From the NCBI RefSeq assembly GCF_005146945.1, contig NZ_SWMS01000014.1:118665-182664 (forward strand): a stretch of DNA of 64,000 nt, in the 5' to 3' direction. The notes beneath the pieces were generated by a model. That model saw only the letters and a program-made list of their open reading frames with translations. It had not been told where the DNA came from and ran no database searches. Shown one piece after another: positions 26,335-35,345 of this stretch (positions within the stretch are counted from its first letter, which is position 1; the number at the start of each line of letters is the position of its first letter). The translations under genes and the position numbers were made by a program. The DNA is from Prauserella endophytica (GTDB lineage: Bacteria; Actinomycetota; Actinomycetes; Mycobacteriales; Pseudonocardiaceae).

Positions 26335-27051
26335 GTGGGTACCTCGGCGAGTGGGCGGCAGTCGGGCGCACGCGCCAACCAGCGTGCGCTCCAGGAGTCG
26401 ATCAAGCGGCTGATCGTGGACCGCGGGCTCGTGCCCGGCTCCCCGCTGCCCACCGAGTTCGAGCTCATGGAGGAGCTCGAGGTGAGCAGGCACCCGCTGC
26501 GCGAGGCGATGAAGGCGCTCGAGGCCGTCGGCATCGTCGACATCCGGCACGGCTACGGCACCTACGTCGGCTCCGTGCCGCTGTCGGCGCTCGAGACCGG
26601 GCTGGCTTTCCGCGGCGCGCTGTCGGTGCGGGGCGACTACGCCGACATCCGGAACCTCCTCGAGGTGCGCGAGGTGCTGGAGTCCGGCCTCGTGGGGCAC
26701 GTGCTCGCCGCCTACGACCGGCTCGACTTCGCCGCGCTCGACGAGGCCGTCGCCGCGATGGAGCGCGAGGCCGAGCAGGGCCGCTACGCGCCGACGGAGG
26801 ACTGGCGCTTCCACGAGACGCTCTACCGGCCGCTCGGCAACGATCTCGTGCTCGATCTGCTGCAGGTGTTCTGGAAGGTGTTCAACGCGCTCGACGCGCA
26901 GCTGCCGAGGGCCGACGACACCCCCGTGGTCACCGCGCAGTGGCACCGCGCGATCCTGGAAGCCTTGCGCGCCAAGGACGAACCCGCCCTGCGCGCGGCC
27001 GTCGACGAGCACTTCCGCGGCATCAGGGCGCGCGTGGCCACCTCGCCGTAG
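26335..27051 (+). CDS. GntR-family regulator, FadR/FCD subgroup
   Basis: 238 residues. The winged helix is RLIVDRGLVPGSPLPTEFEL then EELEVSRHPLREAMKALEAVG, and the C-terminal all-helical FCD domain has metal-ligand-like EVREVLESGL, FHETLY and HRAILEALRAKD. A -10-like TAGACT at 26321-26326 lies 8 bases before the GTG at 26335, so a near-leaderless transcript is likely; an ATG at 26308 in frame would overlap the lyase. It probably controls the lyase/transporter genes through the palindrome at 25336-25355. Confidence 0.88.
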   Translation: MGTSASGRQSGARANQRALQESIKRLIVDRGLVPGSPLPTEFELMEELEVSRHPLREAMKALEAVGIVDIRHGYGTYVGSVPLSALETGLAFRGALSVRGDYADIRNLLEVREVLESGLVGHVLAAYDRLDFAALDEAVAAMEREAEQGRYAPTEDWRFHETLYRPLGNDLVLDLLQVFWKVFNALDAQLPRADDTPVVTAQWHRAILEALRAKDEPALRAAVDEHFRGIRARVATSP

Positions 27052-27139
27052 GTTCGCTTTCCGTTCATTCCCAGTACTTCCGGCGTCGGCCCGGCCCCGG
27101 TCTAATGATCACGACCGCTGGGGAAAGCTGGGGTGTTCG

Positions 27140-30100
27140 GTGAGAACTGCACGTGTGGCCGCGGTGTGCGCCGCGGTGGTGGTCGTCCTGCCCGTCACGC
27201 CGTCGGCGGCGGATCCGCTCGACGCGCCGCTCGGGCCGCCTCCCGTCGAGACGGTCGCGGCGGCGGACGGCGACGCCGGACTGATCACCGACACCGCGAC
27301 GACTCCCGTCGCGCCGGGGCTGACGCTCACGGAATTCGACCGCTTCGACCCTCAGGGCTGGATCCGCGGTGACACTCTCGCCATCGACCTCACCGCCGGC
27401 CTGCGCCCCACCTATCTCAGCCCGGGCGCCGTGTCGGCGCGGACGCCGCTGTCCGAGCAGGTGGCCCGTGCGGGCGCGGTCGCGGGCGTGAACGGCGACT
27501 TCTTCGACATCAACGCCACCGGCGCTCCGCTCGGCGTCGGCATCGACGACGGTGAGCTGCAGACGGCACCGGCCTCGGGGCACAACCTCACCGCGGCCAT
27601 CACGGAGGACGGGACCGCCCGGCTCGCCGAGGTGTTCCTCACCGCGTCGCTCACGTTGCCGGGCGGCGAGGTCGTGCCGGCCACCAACCTCAACGGTGCA
27701 CGCCTGCCCGCGAACGGTATCGGCGTCTACACCCCGTTGTGGGGCAGCGCTTCCCGGGCCACGTCGGTCGCCGGAGCGCAGCGCGTCCGCGAGGTCGAGG
27801 TCCGCGACGGCGTCGTCACCGCCGTGCGGGACAAGCCCGCCGAAGGGCCGATCGCGGGCGGCAGCACCGTCGTGCTCGCGCGCGACGGCGGTGCGGACGC
27901 GCTCGCGGCGCTGAAGCCCGGCGACGCGGTGACGGTGGAGTACGCGCCCCGCACCGAGGCGGGCGACGTCTCCGTCGCGGTCGGCGGCAACAAGGTGCTG
28001 CTGCGAGACGGCGTGGTGCAGAACGTCGACGCGGCGACGGCGCATCCGCGCACGGCGGCCGGGTTCTCCGCCGACGGCACGAGGATGTGGCTCGTCACCG
28101 TCGACGGCAGGCAGGCCGACAGCAGGGGCATGACCGAGCTGGAGCTCGCACGGCACCTGAAGTCGCTCGGCGCCGACGACGCGCTCAACCTCGACGGCGG
28201 CGGCTCCTCCACACTCCTCGCCCGCGAACAGGGGGAGCAGGTTCCGACCGTGCACAACTCGCCCTCCGACGGCGGGGAACGCCTCGTGCCCAACGGGATC
28301 GGCTTCGCGACCAAGCCCGGCAGCGGCAGGCTCACCGGCTTCGCGCCGGAACCCGCGCAGGAGAGCGAGGACGCCACACGCGTGCTCTCGGGGCTCACCC
28401 GGGTGCTCGACGCCGGCGGGCACGACGAGACCGGCGCCGCCGTGGCGAGCAGGCCGTTCTGGCGCACCACAAACGCCGCGCGGGGCACCGTCAGGAACGG
28501 CGTGTTCACGGCGCGGGCCGACCGGCGCGACCCCGCGAAGCGCGCCGAGGTGGACGTCGTCGCGATGGAGCGCGGCAAGCGCGGCAGCACCACGCTCACC
28601 GTGCTCGGCGAGCCCGAGCGCCTCGGCACGAGCACCGAACGGCTCGCGCTGTCCGGCAAGGGCGCCACCGGCGCCTTCCAGGTCTACGGCTACGACGCCG
28701 ACGGCTACGGCACGTGGCTCGAACCCCGCGACGTGAAGCTGGAGTACGACCCCTCGGTCGTCCGGGTCGAGGCCGAGGGCGACCACTTCACCGTCACCGC
28801 GCTCAAAGACACCGGAGCCTCGGTGATCAAGGCCGGCGCGGCCGGGCTCACCACCCACCTCGCCGCCGCGGTCGGCAGCGAGCCGAGGGTGCTCGCCCCG
28901 CTCGACGGCACCGGGGGCTGGCGCGCGACGGTCTACCCCAGCGTGGTCGGCGCGGCGCTGTCGGCGGCCGAGGGCCGCGACGGCGGCCGGGGGCTCGCGC
29001 TCGACTACCGCCTCACCGGAACCAACGCCACGCGCGCCGCCTACGTCACCGCCGCGCAGCCGCTCGCGCTGCCCGAGGGCACGCAGAAGGTCGGCCTGTG
29101 GGTCAATGGCGACGGCAAGGGCGCGTGGCTGCGCGCCGAGCTGCGGGACGCCGCGAACGTGGCGTCGGTGGTCGACCTGGCGCTCAGCGTCGACTGGACG
29201 GGCTGGCGCTACGTCGAGGCCGTCCTGCCGGAGGGCCTGCCGCAGGGGCAGCGGCTCACGCGCTTCTACGCCGTTGAGAACGTGCCGGCCCAGCAGTACG
29301 AGGGCAGGCTCGTCTTCGACGACCTGACCGCGCACGTGGCGGCGACGGCCGAGCCGCCCGCCGACCCCGGCACCCGCGACCCCGCGCTCGTCACCGACGG
29401 CACGGTGGGCCCTCGGGGCTTGCGGATCGCCGTGCTCAGCGACGCCCAGTTCACCGCCGACAACCCGGACGGCCCGCTCGTCGCGCAGGCCAGGCGCACC
29501 ATGCGCGAGGCCGTCGCCGCGCGGCCGGACCTCGTGCTCATCAACGGTGACCTCACCGATCGCGGCACGGCTCCCGACTTCGCTCTCGCCCGTACGGTGA
29601 TCAGCGAGGAGCTGGAGGGCAAGGTCCCCTGGTACTACGTGCCCGGCAACCACGAGGCCGACGGCGGCAGCGGGCTCGCGGAGTTCCAGGCCGAGTTCGG
29701 CGAACCCTACCGGGTCGTGGACGTCGAGGGCATCCGGCTCGTGCTGCTCGACACCTCCCGCGGCAGCCTGCGGGCGGGCGGGTTCGACCAGGTGCGCCTG
29801 CTCGACGAGGCCCTCGACCGCGCCGCCCGCGACCGTGCGATCCGCGGCGTGGTGGTGGCCATGCACCACCCGGTCGACGACCCCGCTCCGGCGGGCAACT
29901 CGCAGCTGGCCGACCGTAAGGAGGCGGATCTGGTCACCGACTGGCTGACGGAGTTCGAGGAGCGCTCCGGCAAGCCGGCCGCCGCGATCACGTCCCACGC
30001 CGGTGTCTTCGACCTCACGCGCGAGGACGGCGTGCCGTACCTGGTGAACGGCAACTCTGGCAAGGCGCCGTCGGCCGCGCCCGGCGACGGGGGCTTCACG

Positions 30101-30460
30101 GGCTGGAGCATCGTGCGGGTCGACCCGGACGACCGCGGCGAACCCGTTCGCGTCGAGACCCGCCCGCACGTCGACGAGCTCACGCTCGCCGGGCCCGGCC
30201 GGCTCGCGAGGGGCGCGGAGGGAACCGTGACGGCTGAGGTGACGCAGTCCGGGCGCACGGTTCCGATCGCCTACCCGGTGAGCGCCGACTGGGCGGGCGA
30301 CCGGGTGCACGTGGCCGCACCGGGAAGCCGGCCGTCACCGCGCGACCTCGCGACGTTCGACCCGGCGACCGGGACCCTCACCGCGCTGCGCAGGGGCGTC
30401 GCCGAGCTGACCGTGACCGTGAACGGGGTGAGCGCCACCCTGCGCTGCGCCATCGGCTAA
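27140..30460 (+). CDS. Secreted NAGPA-type phosphodiester glycosidase fused to a metallophosphoesterase
   Basis: 1106 residues with signal peptide. A phosphodiester glycosidase (NAGPA) domain covers about 40-395 (VNGDFFDINATGAPLG, HPRTAAGFSADG, LNLDGGGSSTLL). A middle region of beta-sandwich type covers about 400-750. A calcineurin-like metallophosphoesterase covers about 760-1010 with the full ligand set: LSDAQF, INGDLTD, PGNHEADGG, AMHHPVDD, SHAGV. A bacterial Ig-like tail ends the protein. It probably cleaves phosphodiester-linked sugars in wall polymers or exopolysaccharide and then removes phosphate. The GTG start is preceded by GGAAAG. Confidence 0.9.
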   Translation: MRTARVAAVCAAVVVVLPVTPSAADPLDAPLGPPPVETVAAADGDAGLITDTATTPVAPGLTLTEFDRFDPQGWIRGDTLAIDLTAGLRPTYLSPGAVSARTPLSEQVARAGAVAGVNGDFFDINATGAPLGVGIDDGELQTAPASGHNLTAAITEDGTARLAEVFLTASLTLPGGEVVPATNLNGARLPANGIGVYTPLWGSASRATSVAGAQRVREVEVRDGVVTAVRDKPAEGPIAGGSTVVLARDGGADALAALKPGDAVTVEYAPRTEAGDVSVAVGGNKVLLRDGVVQNVDAATAHPRTAAGFSADGTRMWLVTVDGRQADSRGMTELELARHLKSLGADDALNLDGGGSSTLLAREQGEQVPTVHNSPSDGGERLVPNGIGFATKPGSGRLTGFAPEPAQESEDATRVLSGLTRVLDAGGHDETGAAVASRPFWRTTNAARGTVRNGVFTARADRRDPAKRAEVDVVAMERGKRGSTTLTVLGEPERLGTSTERLALSGKGATGAFQVYGYDADGYGTWLEPRDVKLEYDPSVVRVEAEGDHFTVTALKDTGASVIKAGAAGLTTHLAAAVGSEPRVLAPLDGTGGWRATVYPSVVGAALSAAEGRDGGRGLALDYRLTGTNATRAAYVTAAQPLALPEGTQKVGLWVNGDGKGAWLRAELRDAANVASVVDLALSVDWTGWRYVEAVLPEGLPQGQRLTRFYAVENVPAQQYEGRLVFDDLTAHVAATAEPPADPGTRDPALVTDGTVGPRGLRIAVLSDAQFTADNPDGPLVAQARRTMREAVAARPDLVLINGDLTDRGTAPDFALARTVISEELEGKVPWYYVPGNHEADGGSGLAEFQAEFGEPYRVVDVEGIRLVLLDTSRGSLRAGGFDQVRLLDEALDRAARDRAIRGVVVAMHHPVDDPAPAGNSQLADRKEADLVTDWLTEFEERSGKPAAAITSHAGVFDLTREDGVPYLVNGNSGKAPSAAPGDGGFTGWSIVRVDPDDRGEPVRVETRPHVDELTLAGPGRLARGAEGTVTAEVTQSGRTVPIAYPVSADWAGDRVHVAAPGSRPSPRDLATFDPATGTLTALRRGVAELTVTVNGVSATLRCAIG

Positions 30461-30492
30461 ACCGCTCGATTCTGTCGGAGGTGCGTGGCAGT

Positions 30493-31443
30493 GTGCCAAC
30501 CGTGGGAGCGGAGACAGACGACACCACCATGGTGGAGGCCAAGGCGCTGGTGAAGCGCTTCGGCGAGTTCGAGGCAGTCCGCGGCATCGACCTGCACGTC
30601 CGCAAGGGAGAGGCGTTCGGGTTCCTCGGCCCGAACGGCGCGGGCAAGTCCTCCACGATGCGCATGATCGCGTGCGTGTCGCCTCGCTCCGACGGTGAGC
30701 TGAAGGTGCTGGGCATGGACCCGGACCGCGAGGGTCCGCGCGTCCGCGCCCGGCTCGGCGTCGTGCCGCAGCAGGACAACCTCGACACCGAGCTCACGGT
30801 CCGGCAGAACCTGCAGGTGTACGGCCGGTACTTCGGGCTCTCCAAGGCCCACGTGCGGCGCAAGGCCGTCGAGCTGATGGAGTTCGCGCAGCTCACCGAG
30901 CGGGCCGACGACGAGGTGGAGCCGCTGTCCGGCGGCATGAAGCGGCGGCTCACCATCGCGCGCTCGCTCGTCAACGACCCCGAGCTGCTGCTGCTCGACG
31001 AGCCCACCACGGGGCTCGACCCGCAGGCCCGGCACCTGCTGTGGGACAGGCTCTTCCGGCTCAAGTCCGTCGGGGTCACGCTCATCGTCACAACCCATTA
31101 CATGGACGAGGCGGAACAACTCTGCGACCGGCTCGTCGTGATGGACGGCGGGCGCGTGGTCGCCGAGGGCTCGCCGGCCGAACTCATCGCGCGGTACTCC
31201 ACGCGGGAGGTGCTGGAGTTGCGTTTCGCCCCCGGTGACCAGGAGGCGGCCGTGGCGCGGGTGACCGACCTCGGCGAGCGGGTCGAGGTGCTGCCCGACC
31301 GGATCCTGCTGTACACCGCCACCGGTGAGGCGGCGCTGGAACAGGCGCACGGCAGGGGAGTGCGGCCGCTGTCGAGCCTCGTGCGCCGCAGCACGCTGGA
31401 GGACGTCTTCTTGCGGCTGACCGGCCGGACGCTGGTGGACTAG
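30493..31443 (+). CDS. ABC exporter ATPase, DrrA/NodI type
   Basis: 316 residues. Walker A GPNGAGKSS, Q-loop VVPQQDNLD, signature LSGGMKRRLTIARSL, Walker B LLLLDEPTTGLD and H-loop TTHYMDEAE are all intact. The C-terminal 80 residues are the DrrA-type extension. GTG 30493 is chosen for the GGAGG at 30477-30481. The two ABC-2 permeases belong with it but begin 330 bases later, because a MITE-like element starts in its stop codon. Exported substrates of this class include antibiotics and lipo-oligosaccharides. Confidence 0.9.
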   Translation: MPTVGAETDDTTMVEAKALVKRFGEFEAVRGIDLHVRKGEAFGFLGPNGAGKSSTMRMIACVSPRSDGELKVLGMDPDREGPRVRARLGVVPQQDNLDTELTVRQNLQVYGRYFGLSKAHVRRKAVELMEFAQLTERADDEVEPLSGGMKRRLTIARSLVNDPELLLLDEPTTGLDPQARHLLWDRLFRLKSVGVTLIVTTHYMDEAEQLCDRLVVMDGGRVVAEGSPAELIARYSTREVLELRFAPGDQEAAVARVTDLGERVEVLPDRILLYTATGEAALEQAHGRGVRPLSSLVRRSTLEDVFLRLTGRTLVD

Positions 31444-31608
31444 TGCGCCCCGCCGGAAGTTCGCCACATAATTCGGCGGCCCAGCTTCCCGCTGGCTGCG
31501 TTGCCGGTCCGCCCAAGTACGGCCCAGTACGAGAACGAACCGGCGCCTTGCCAGCGGAAACCTGGATCCACCGACTCAAGCAACAGACTTCCGACGGAGG
31601 GCACTAGT
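31439..31608. mobile_element. MITE-like element with 22-bp imperfect inverted ends and CTAG flanks
   Basis: Ends 31439-31460 and 31587-31608 are inverted repeats matching at 19 of 22 positions. CTAG occurs at 31440-31443 and 31604-31607, as a 4-bp target duplication would look (IS5-group elements often use YTAR). The interior has no transposase. The left CTAG contains the stop codon of the ABC ATPase. The remaining 164 bases to the permease start at 31773 hold no gene I can support. Confidence 0.5.
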
Positions 31609-31772
31609 GCCCCGTCAACGAAGGTCGGTGTGGTTGTCCGTGGACGCGGGTGTTCGCCTGCAAGGCGCGGGAGCGTCCTCGCACCGGACGTACCCGGGCG
31701 CTTCCGCGACGCGGCCGGCGGGCGGCTTGGCGGCGGAGAACCGTGCTGGACCCTGCTCGAGGGGGCACTGAC

Positions 31773-32576
31773 ATGGCCGCCGTCTCCTCTGGACGTGTCG
31801 TCGGCTCGTGGCGCGCGGCTTGGCTGCGGGTCGAGGGCCACTGGACGTGGTACCGCCGCTACTGGCGGTCCAATCTGTACTCCTCGGGCCTGCAGCCGCT
31901 GCTGTACCTGTTGGCGATGGGCATCGGGTTCGGCTCGCAGGTGGAGCCCGGCCCCGCCACCGGCGGACTGGCCTATGTGCACTACGTTGCCCCGGCGCTG
32001 CTCGTCGCCGGCGCCGTGCAGTACGCGGTGGGCGAGTCGACGTTTCCCGTGCTGTCGGGGTTCAAGTGGCAGAAGGACTTCATCGCGGTCACCTCCACAC
32101 CCGTCACGGCGGGCCAGGTGCTCGGAGGACAGCTGATCTGGGTGGCGATCCGGCTGTTGCTCTCCGGCGTGGTGTACCTGTTGATCGCCTGGCCGTTCGG
32201 CGCCTGGCTGAACGCGGGAGCGATCCTCGTCGTGCTCGTCGGCGCGGCCACCGGCATGGCCTGCGCGGCGCCGCTCATGGCCGTCGCGGCCACCACCTAC
32301 GACGAGGGCTCGCGGTTCACGTCGATCTTCCGGTTCATCGTGATGCCGATGCTGTTGTTCGCGGGCACCTTCTTCCCGATCGAGCAGATTCCGGCGGCGA
32401 TCCGGTGGCTGGCGTGGATCTCCCCCCTGTGGCACGGCAACGAGCTCGCCCGAGGGGCCACACTCGGTGGTCTGGGCGTCTTGCCCGCGCTCGGGCATGT
32501 GGCGTTCCTGGTGGCCCTGTTCGCGGCGGGCGGGCTCGCGGCCCGGCGCTACTTCTACCGGCGGCTGGTGGTGTGA
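31773..32576 (+). CDS. ABC-2 type permease 1 (NodJ/DrrB family)
   Basis: 267 residues with six hydrophobic helices. The N-terminal WTWYRRYWRSNLYSSGLQPLLYLLAMGIG and the middle GFKWQKDFIAVTSTPVT, SRFTSIFRFIVMPMLLFAGTFFPIEQIP are the NodJ-type ABC-2 pattern. ATG 31773 follows GAGGGGG. It pairs with the second permease 4 bases downstream and the ATPase upstream. Confidence 0.9.
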   Translation: MAAVSSGRVVGSWRAAWLRVEGHWTWYRRYWRSNLYSSGLQPLLYLLAMGIGFGSQVEPGPATGGLAYVHYVAPALLVAGAVQYAVGESTFPVLSGFKWQKDFIAVTSTPVTAGQVLGGQLIWVAIRLLLSGVVYLLIAWPFGAWLNAGAILVVLVGAATGMACAAPLMAVAATTYDEGSRFTSIFRFIVMPMLLFAGTFFPIEQIPAAIRWLAWISPLWHGNELARGATLGGLGVLPALGHVAFLVALFAAGGLAARRYFYRRLVV

Positions 32577-32579
32577 GCG

Positions 32580-33407
32580 ATGGTGACGACCGAAGCCCCG
32601 GCGCGCGGCGGACTGCTGCTGCGCATCCTGCCGCCCTCGCTCTACGCGGGCCGCGCGAGCGCGCTCGTGGAACGCTCCGCGCTGGCCTACTCGCGGGCCT
32701 GGCTGGTTTTCCTTTCCGGTTTCCTCGAGCCGTTGTTCTACCTGCTGGCCTTTCAGATCGGCTTCGGCAAGCTGGTCAGCGAGGTCACCGGGCCGGGCGG
32801 GCAGACGCTGAGCTACGTCGCGTTCGTCGCCCCGGCGCTGCTCGCGGCCTCCGCGATGAACGGCGCCGTGTTCGATTCCACCTACGGCGTGTTCTTCAAG
32901 TTCCGCTACCAGAAGACCTACGAGGCGATGCTGGCCACGCCGATCGGCCCACTCGACATCGCGCTCGGCGAGATCGCCTGGGCGGTGCTGCGCGGTGGCC
33001 TGTACGCGCTCGCGTTCTTCGGCGTGATGGGCGTGCTCGGGCTCGTCGCCTCACCGTGGGCACTGCTGCTCGTGCCCACGGCACTGCTGGTGTCGTTCGC
33101 GTTCGCGGCGGTGGGCATGGCCTGCACGACGTTCCTGCGGTCGCCGTCGCAGTTCGACTACATCAACCTCGCCGTGATGCCGATGTTCTTCTTCTCAACG
33201 ACCTTCTACCCGCTGTCGGTCTATCCCGAGCCCCTGCAGTACGCCGTGCAGTGCCTTCCCCTGTACCACGCCGTCGAGCTGATGCGCGGGTTGTCGGTCG
33301 GCGTCCTGGACGCGAGCATGATCGGGCACGTCGCGTACCTCGCCATCCTCGCCGTGCTCGGGGTCCACTGGGCGTCCCGCAGGCTCTCGGGGCTCCTGCT
33401 CCGGTGA
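32580..33407 (+). CDS. ABC-2 type permease 2 (NodJ/DrrB family)
   Basis: 275 residues, six predicted membrane helices. The motif KFRYQKTYEAMLATPIGPLDIALGE and the late NLAVMPMFFFSTTFYPL match permease 1, so the exporter is a heterodimer. Its last 213 bases are overlapped on the opposite strand by the 3' end of the protease gene. Confidence 0.9.
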   Translation: MVTTEAPARGGLLLRILPPSLYAGRASALVERSALAYSRAWLVFLSGFLEPLFYLLAFQIGFGKLVSEVTGPGGQTLSYVAFVAPALLAASAMNGAVFDSTYGVFFKFRYQKTYEAMLATPIGPLDIALGEIAWAVLRGGLYALAFFGVMGVLGLVASPWALLLVPTALLVSFAFAAVGMACTTFLRSPSQFDYINLAVMPMFFFSTTFYPLSVYPEPLQYAVQCLPLYHAVELMRGLSVGVLDASMIGHVAYLAILAVLGVHWASRRLSGLLLR

Positions 33408-34802
33408 CCCCTCGCCGTCGGACACCGCGGCGAACGCGTCGACGATGCCCCGGCCGTAGAAGCCGTTGTAGCCGAGGTACCCGGCGCAGTAGGCGTCCTG
33501 CATGCCGTTGCCGCTGAGGTCGTAGTCCTCGGGGCAGGCGACGGGCTCGGCCTGCTCGCCAAGCGCCTCGCGCAGCTCTGCCGGGGTCGCGCCCGGCCGG
33601 GCCGACGCGAGCAGCGCGGCCACGCCCGAGACGTGCGGCGCCGCCATCGAGGTGCCGCAGAGCGGCTCGTATCCGCCGGGCACGGTGGAGAGCACGCAGT
33701 GTTCGCCCTCACCGCCCGGGGCCGTGAGATCGATCACCCCGAGCCCGTACGAGCTGTAGCCGGCCTTCACCCCGGCGTGGTCGACGGCCGACACGGCGAT
33801 CGTCTCGCGCAGCCCGGCCGGAAGCACCTCGCAGGAGCCCTCCTCTCCGGCGGAGCCGCTCGCCGGCGACGGCGTGACGTCGAGCGCGCCGTTGGTCGCG
33901 GCGGCGACGTTGAGGGTGCCGGCCTCGTCGGCATACTCCACGGCCCGCGCGAGCGCCTCGCGGATCACCGCCTGGCCCTTGCTGCTCGTGCACGGTGTTC
34001 CGGGCGAGGTCACGGAGAAGCTGCTGTTGGCCACCTCGATGCCGTTGCGGGCCGCCCACATGAGCCCGCAGACCGCGGCCTCGGGGTCGACGTAGCCCTG
34101 GTCGTCGATCACCTTCACCGAGGCGAGGCGCACACCGGGCGCGACGCCCGCGATGCCCTTGCCGTCGTCGGCAGCCGCGACGATGCCCGCGACGTGCGTG
34201 CCGTGCGGCGAGGCCGTCGGCGCCCACGCCTCTTCGGACTGCTCCGGCACGCCCGTGAGGCAGCCCGCCGACAGCGACTCGTCCACAGCGTGGGCCAGGT
34301 CGGGATGGGCGGCGTCGATGCCCGAGTCGAGCACGGCCACGGCCACGTCGGCGCTGCCAGGGTCGACCGCGCGGGCCAGGTCGGCGCGCACTGCGCGCAT
34401 GTCCCACTGCTCGCCGGTGAGGTCGGCGGCGGGCACGTTCCCGCCGGTCGCGATCGGTCTGGGCCGGGTGGGCGACGCCGCCGGGGCCGAGGTGTCCACG
34501 TCGCGTTCGGCCTGGGCGCTGTAGGCGCGGTCGTCGCCGAGCGCGCCCGCGAATTCCGGGCTGGCCGAGGTGGCCACCGCCACGCCGATCTCGGGGTAGT
34601 AGCCGGTCGCCTCACCGCAGGCGTTCTCGATCGCACTGGCCGCGTCCCGCTCGGGCGTTCCCCGGTCGAACAGCACGAGATAGCGCAGCGACACGCCCGG
34701 ACCCGGACACGAGTCACCGGGATCCGCCGTGGCGTCACTCGCGGTGCCCAGCGTGGTGGTGACCACGAGGGCCGCGCAGGCGACCAGCACACTCCCACGC
34801 AC
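33195..34802 (-). CDS. Secreted subtilisin-family (S8, mycosin-like) serine protease
   Basis: 535 residues. A signal peptide (VRGSVLVACAALVVTTTLG) is followed by an I9-like propeptide region and the catalytic triad Asp159 (VLDSGIDAAHPDL), His200 (SPHGTHVAG) and Ser385 (CGTSMAAPHVSG). GTG 34802 fits the GGAGG ten bases upstream. The recognisable fold ends near GRGIVDAFAAVSDGEG. No stop codon follows there, so about 85 further residues, poor in hydrophobic pattern, are read antisense into the ABC permease gene. Whether that tail is real, or arose by loss of an earlier stop, is open. Confidence 0.85.
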   Translation of the reverse strand: MRGSVLVACAALVVTTTLGTASDATADPGDSCPGPGVSLRYLVLFDRGTPERDAASAIENACGEATGYYPEIGVAVATSASPEFAGALGDDRAYSAQAERDVDTSAPAASPTRPRPIATGGNVPAADLTGEQWDMRAVRADLARAVDPGSADVAVAVLDSGIDAAHPDLAHAVDESLSAGCLTGVPEQSEEAWAPTASPHGTHVAGIVAAADDGKGIAGVAPGVRLASVKVIDDQGYVDPEAAVCGLMWAARNGIEVANSSFSVTSPGTPCTSSKGQAVIREALARAVEYADEAGTLNVAAATNGALDVTPSPASGSAGEEGSCEVLPAGLRETIAVSAVDHAGVKAGYSSYGLGVIDLTAPGGEGEHCVLSTVPGGYEPLCGTSMAAPHVSGVAALLASARPGATPAELREALGEQAEPVACPEDYDLSGNGMQDAYCAGYLGYNGFYGRGIVDAFAAVSDGEGSPEQEPREPAGRPVDPEHGEDGEVRDVPDHARVQDADRQPAHQLDGVVQGKALHGVLQGLGIDRQRVEGR

Positions 34803-34933
34803 CAGTACTGGACCTCCGAAGACCGCACCGGGCGGCCGACGCCGTTTCCCCTGCCGTGCGCACGGTAACGAGCCGGTCGGGGCCGGACAAGCTGTCGGCG
34901 GAAGTTCCCCCGGCCGGTGTCCGGCGGCCCCAA

Positions 34934-34966
34934 CCACACGGCGTCCGCCCGGCCGTGTGGGATACT
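34934..34966 (+). promoter_or_regulatory. Dyad and candidate -10 upstream of rne
   Basis: CCACACGGC (34934-34942) and GCCGTGTGG (34952-34960) form a perfect 9-bp dyad immediately before GATACT (34961-34966), a plausible -10 box. It also lies upstream of the divergent protease gene, so it may serve both. Confidence 0.35.
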
Positions 34967-35345
34967 GGGTGACGGCTGCTGAGCCGTTGTCGCCACGGAA
35001 GGGGTGGTGAGCGACGGTCGGCGGCCCGGTGACGTGCTGAAAGAGCTCCAGGTCGTCGCCGCCCCGCGCATCCCGCGCCAGGCGGCTCGACGACTCGGGA
35101 GGTACCGAGTGGCCAGAGCTCGGTCAGGACGTCGCCGCGGGACCCGCCACTGCGGGCGTGCCGGCACCACCGGCTACTCAGTGGCATGAGAGGCAAGGAT
35201 TCCCGTCGGCGGTGGACCCCACCACGGCGGTACAAAATAGGAAACGGCTCCTGTGCGGCCGCGTTCTGCCAGCCGGTTCCGGTGCCGGGGAAACTCTCCT
35301 CGGCCGGGGCGGGCCGGCAGACGCGCCCGGGGGCGAAGGAGACAC
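34967..35345 (+). promoter_or_regulatory. Long untranslated leader of the RNase E/G gene
   Basis: About 380 bases without a supportable gene. It contains hairpins such as ACGGCT/AGCCGT (34972-34987) and GCCACTG/CAGTGGC (35146-35185), and an AT-rich patch TACAAAATAGG near 35232 that could be a second promoter. Long structured leaders permit autoregulation of rne in other bacteria; that is only an analogy here. No known riboswitch class was recognised. Confidence 0.4.

Noticed and set aside
27065..30310. 1081-codon open frame antisense to the NAGPA-metallophosphatase gene
   Set aside because: Low-complexity shadow with no domain pattern; the plus-strand gene has full motifs and a signal peptide.
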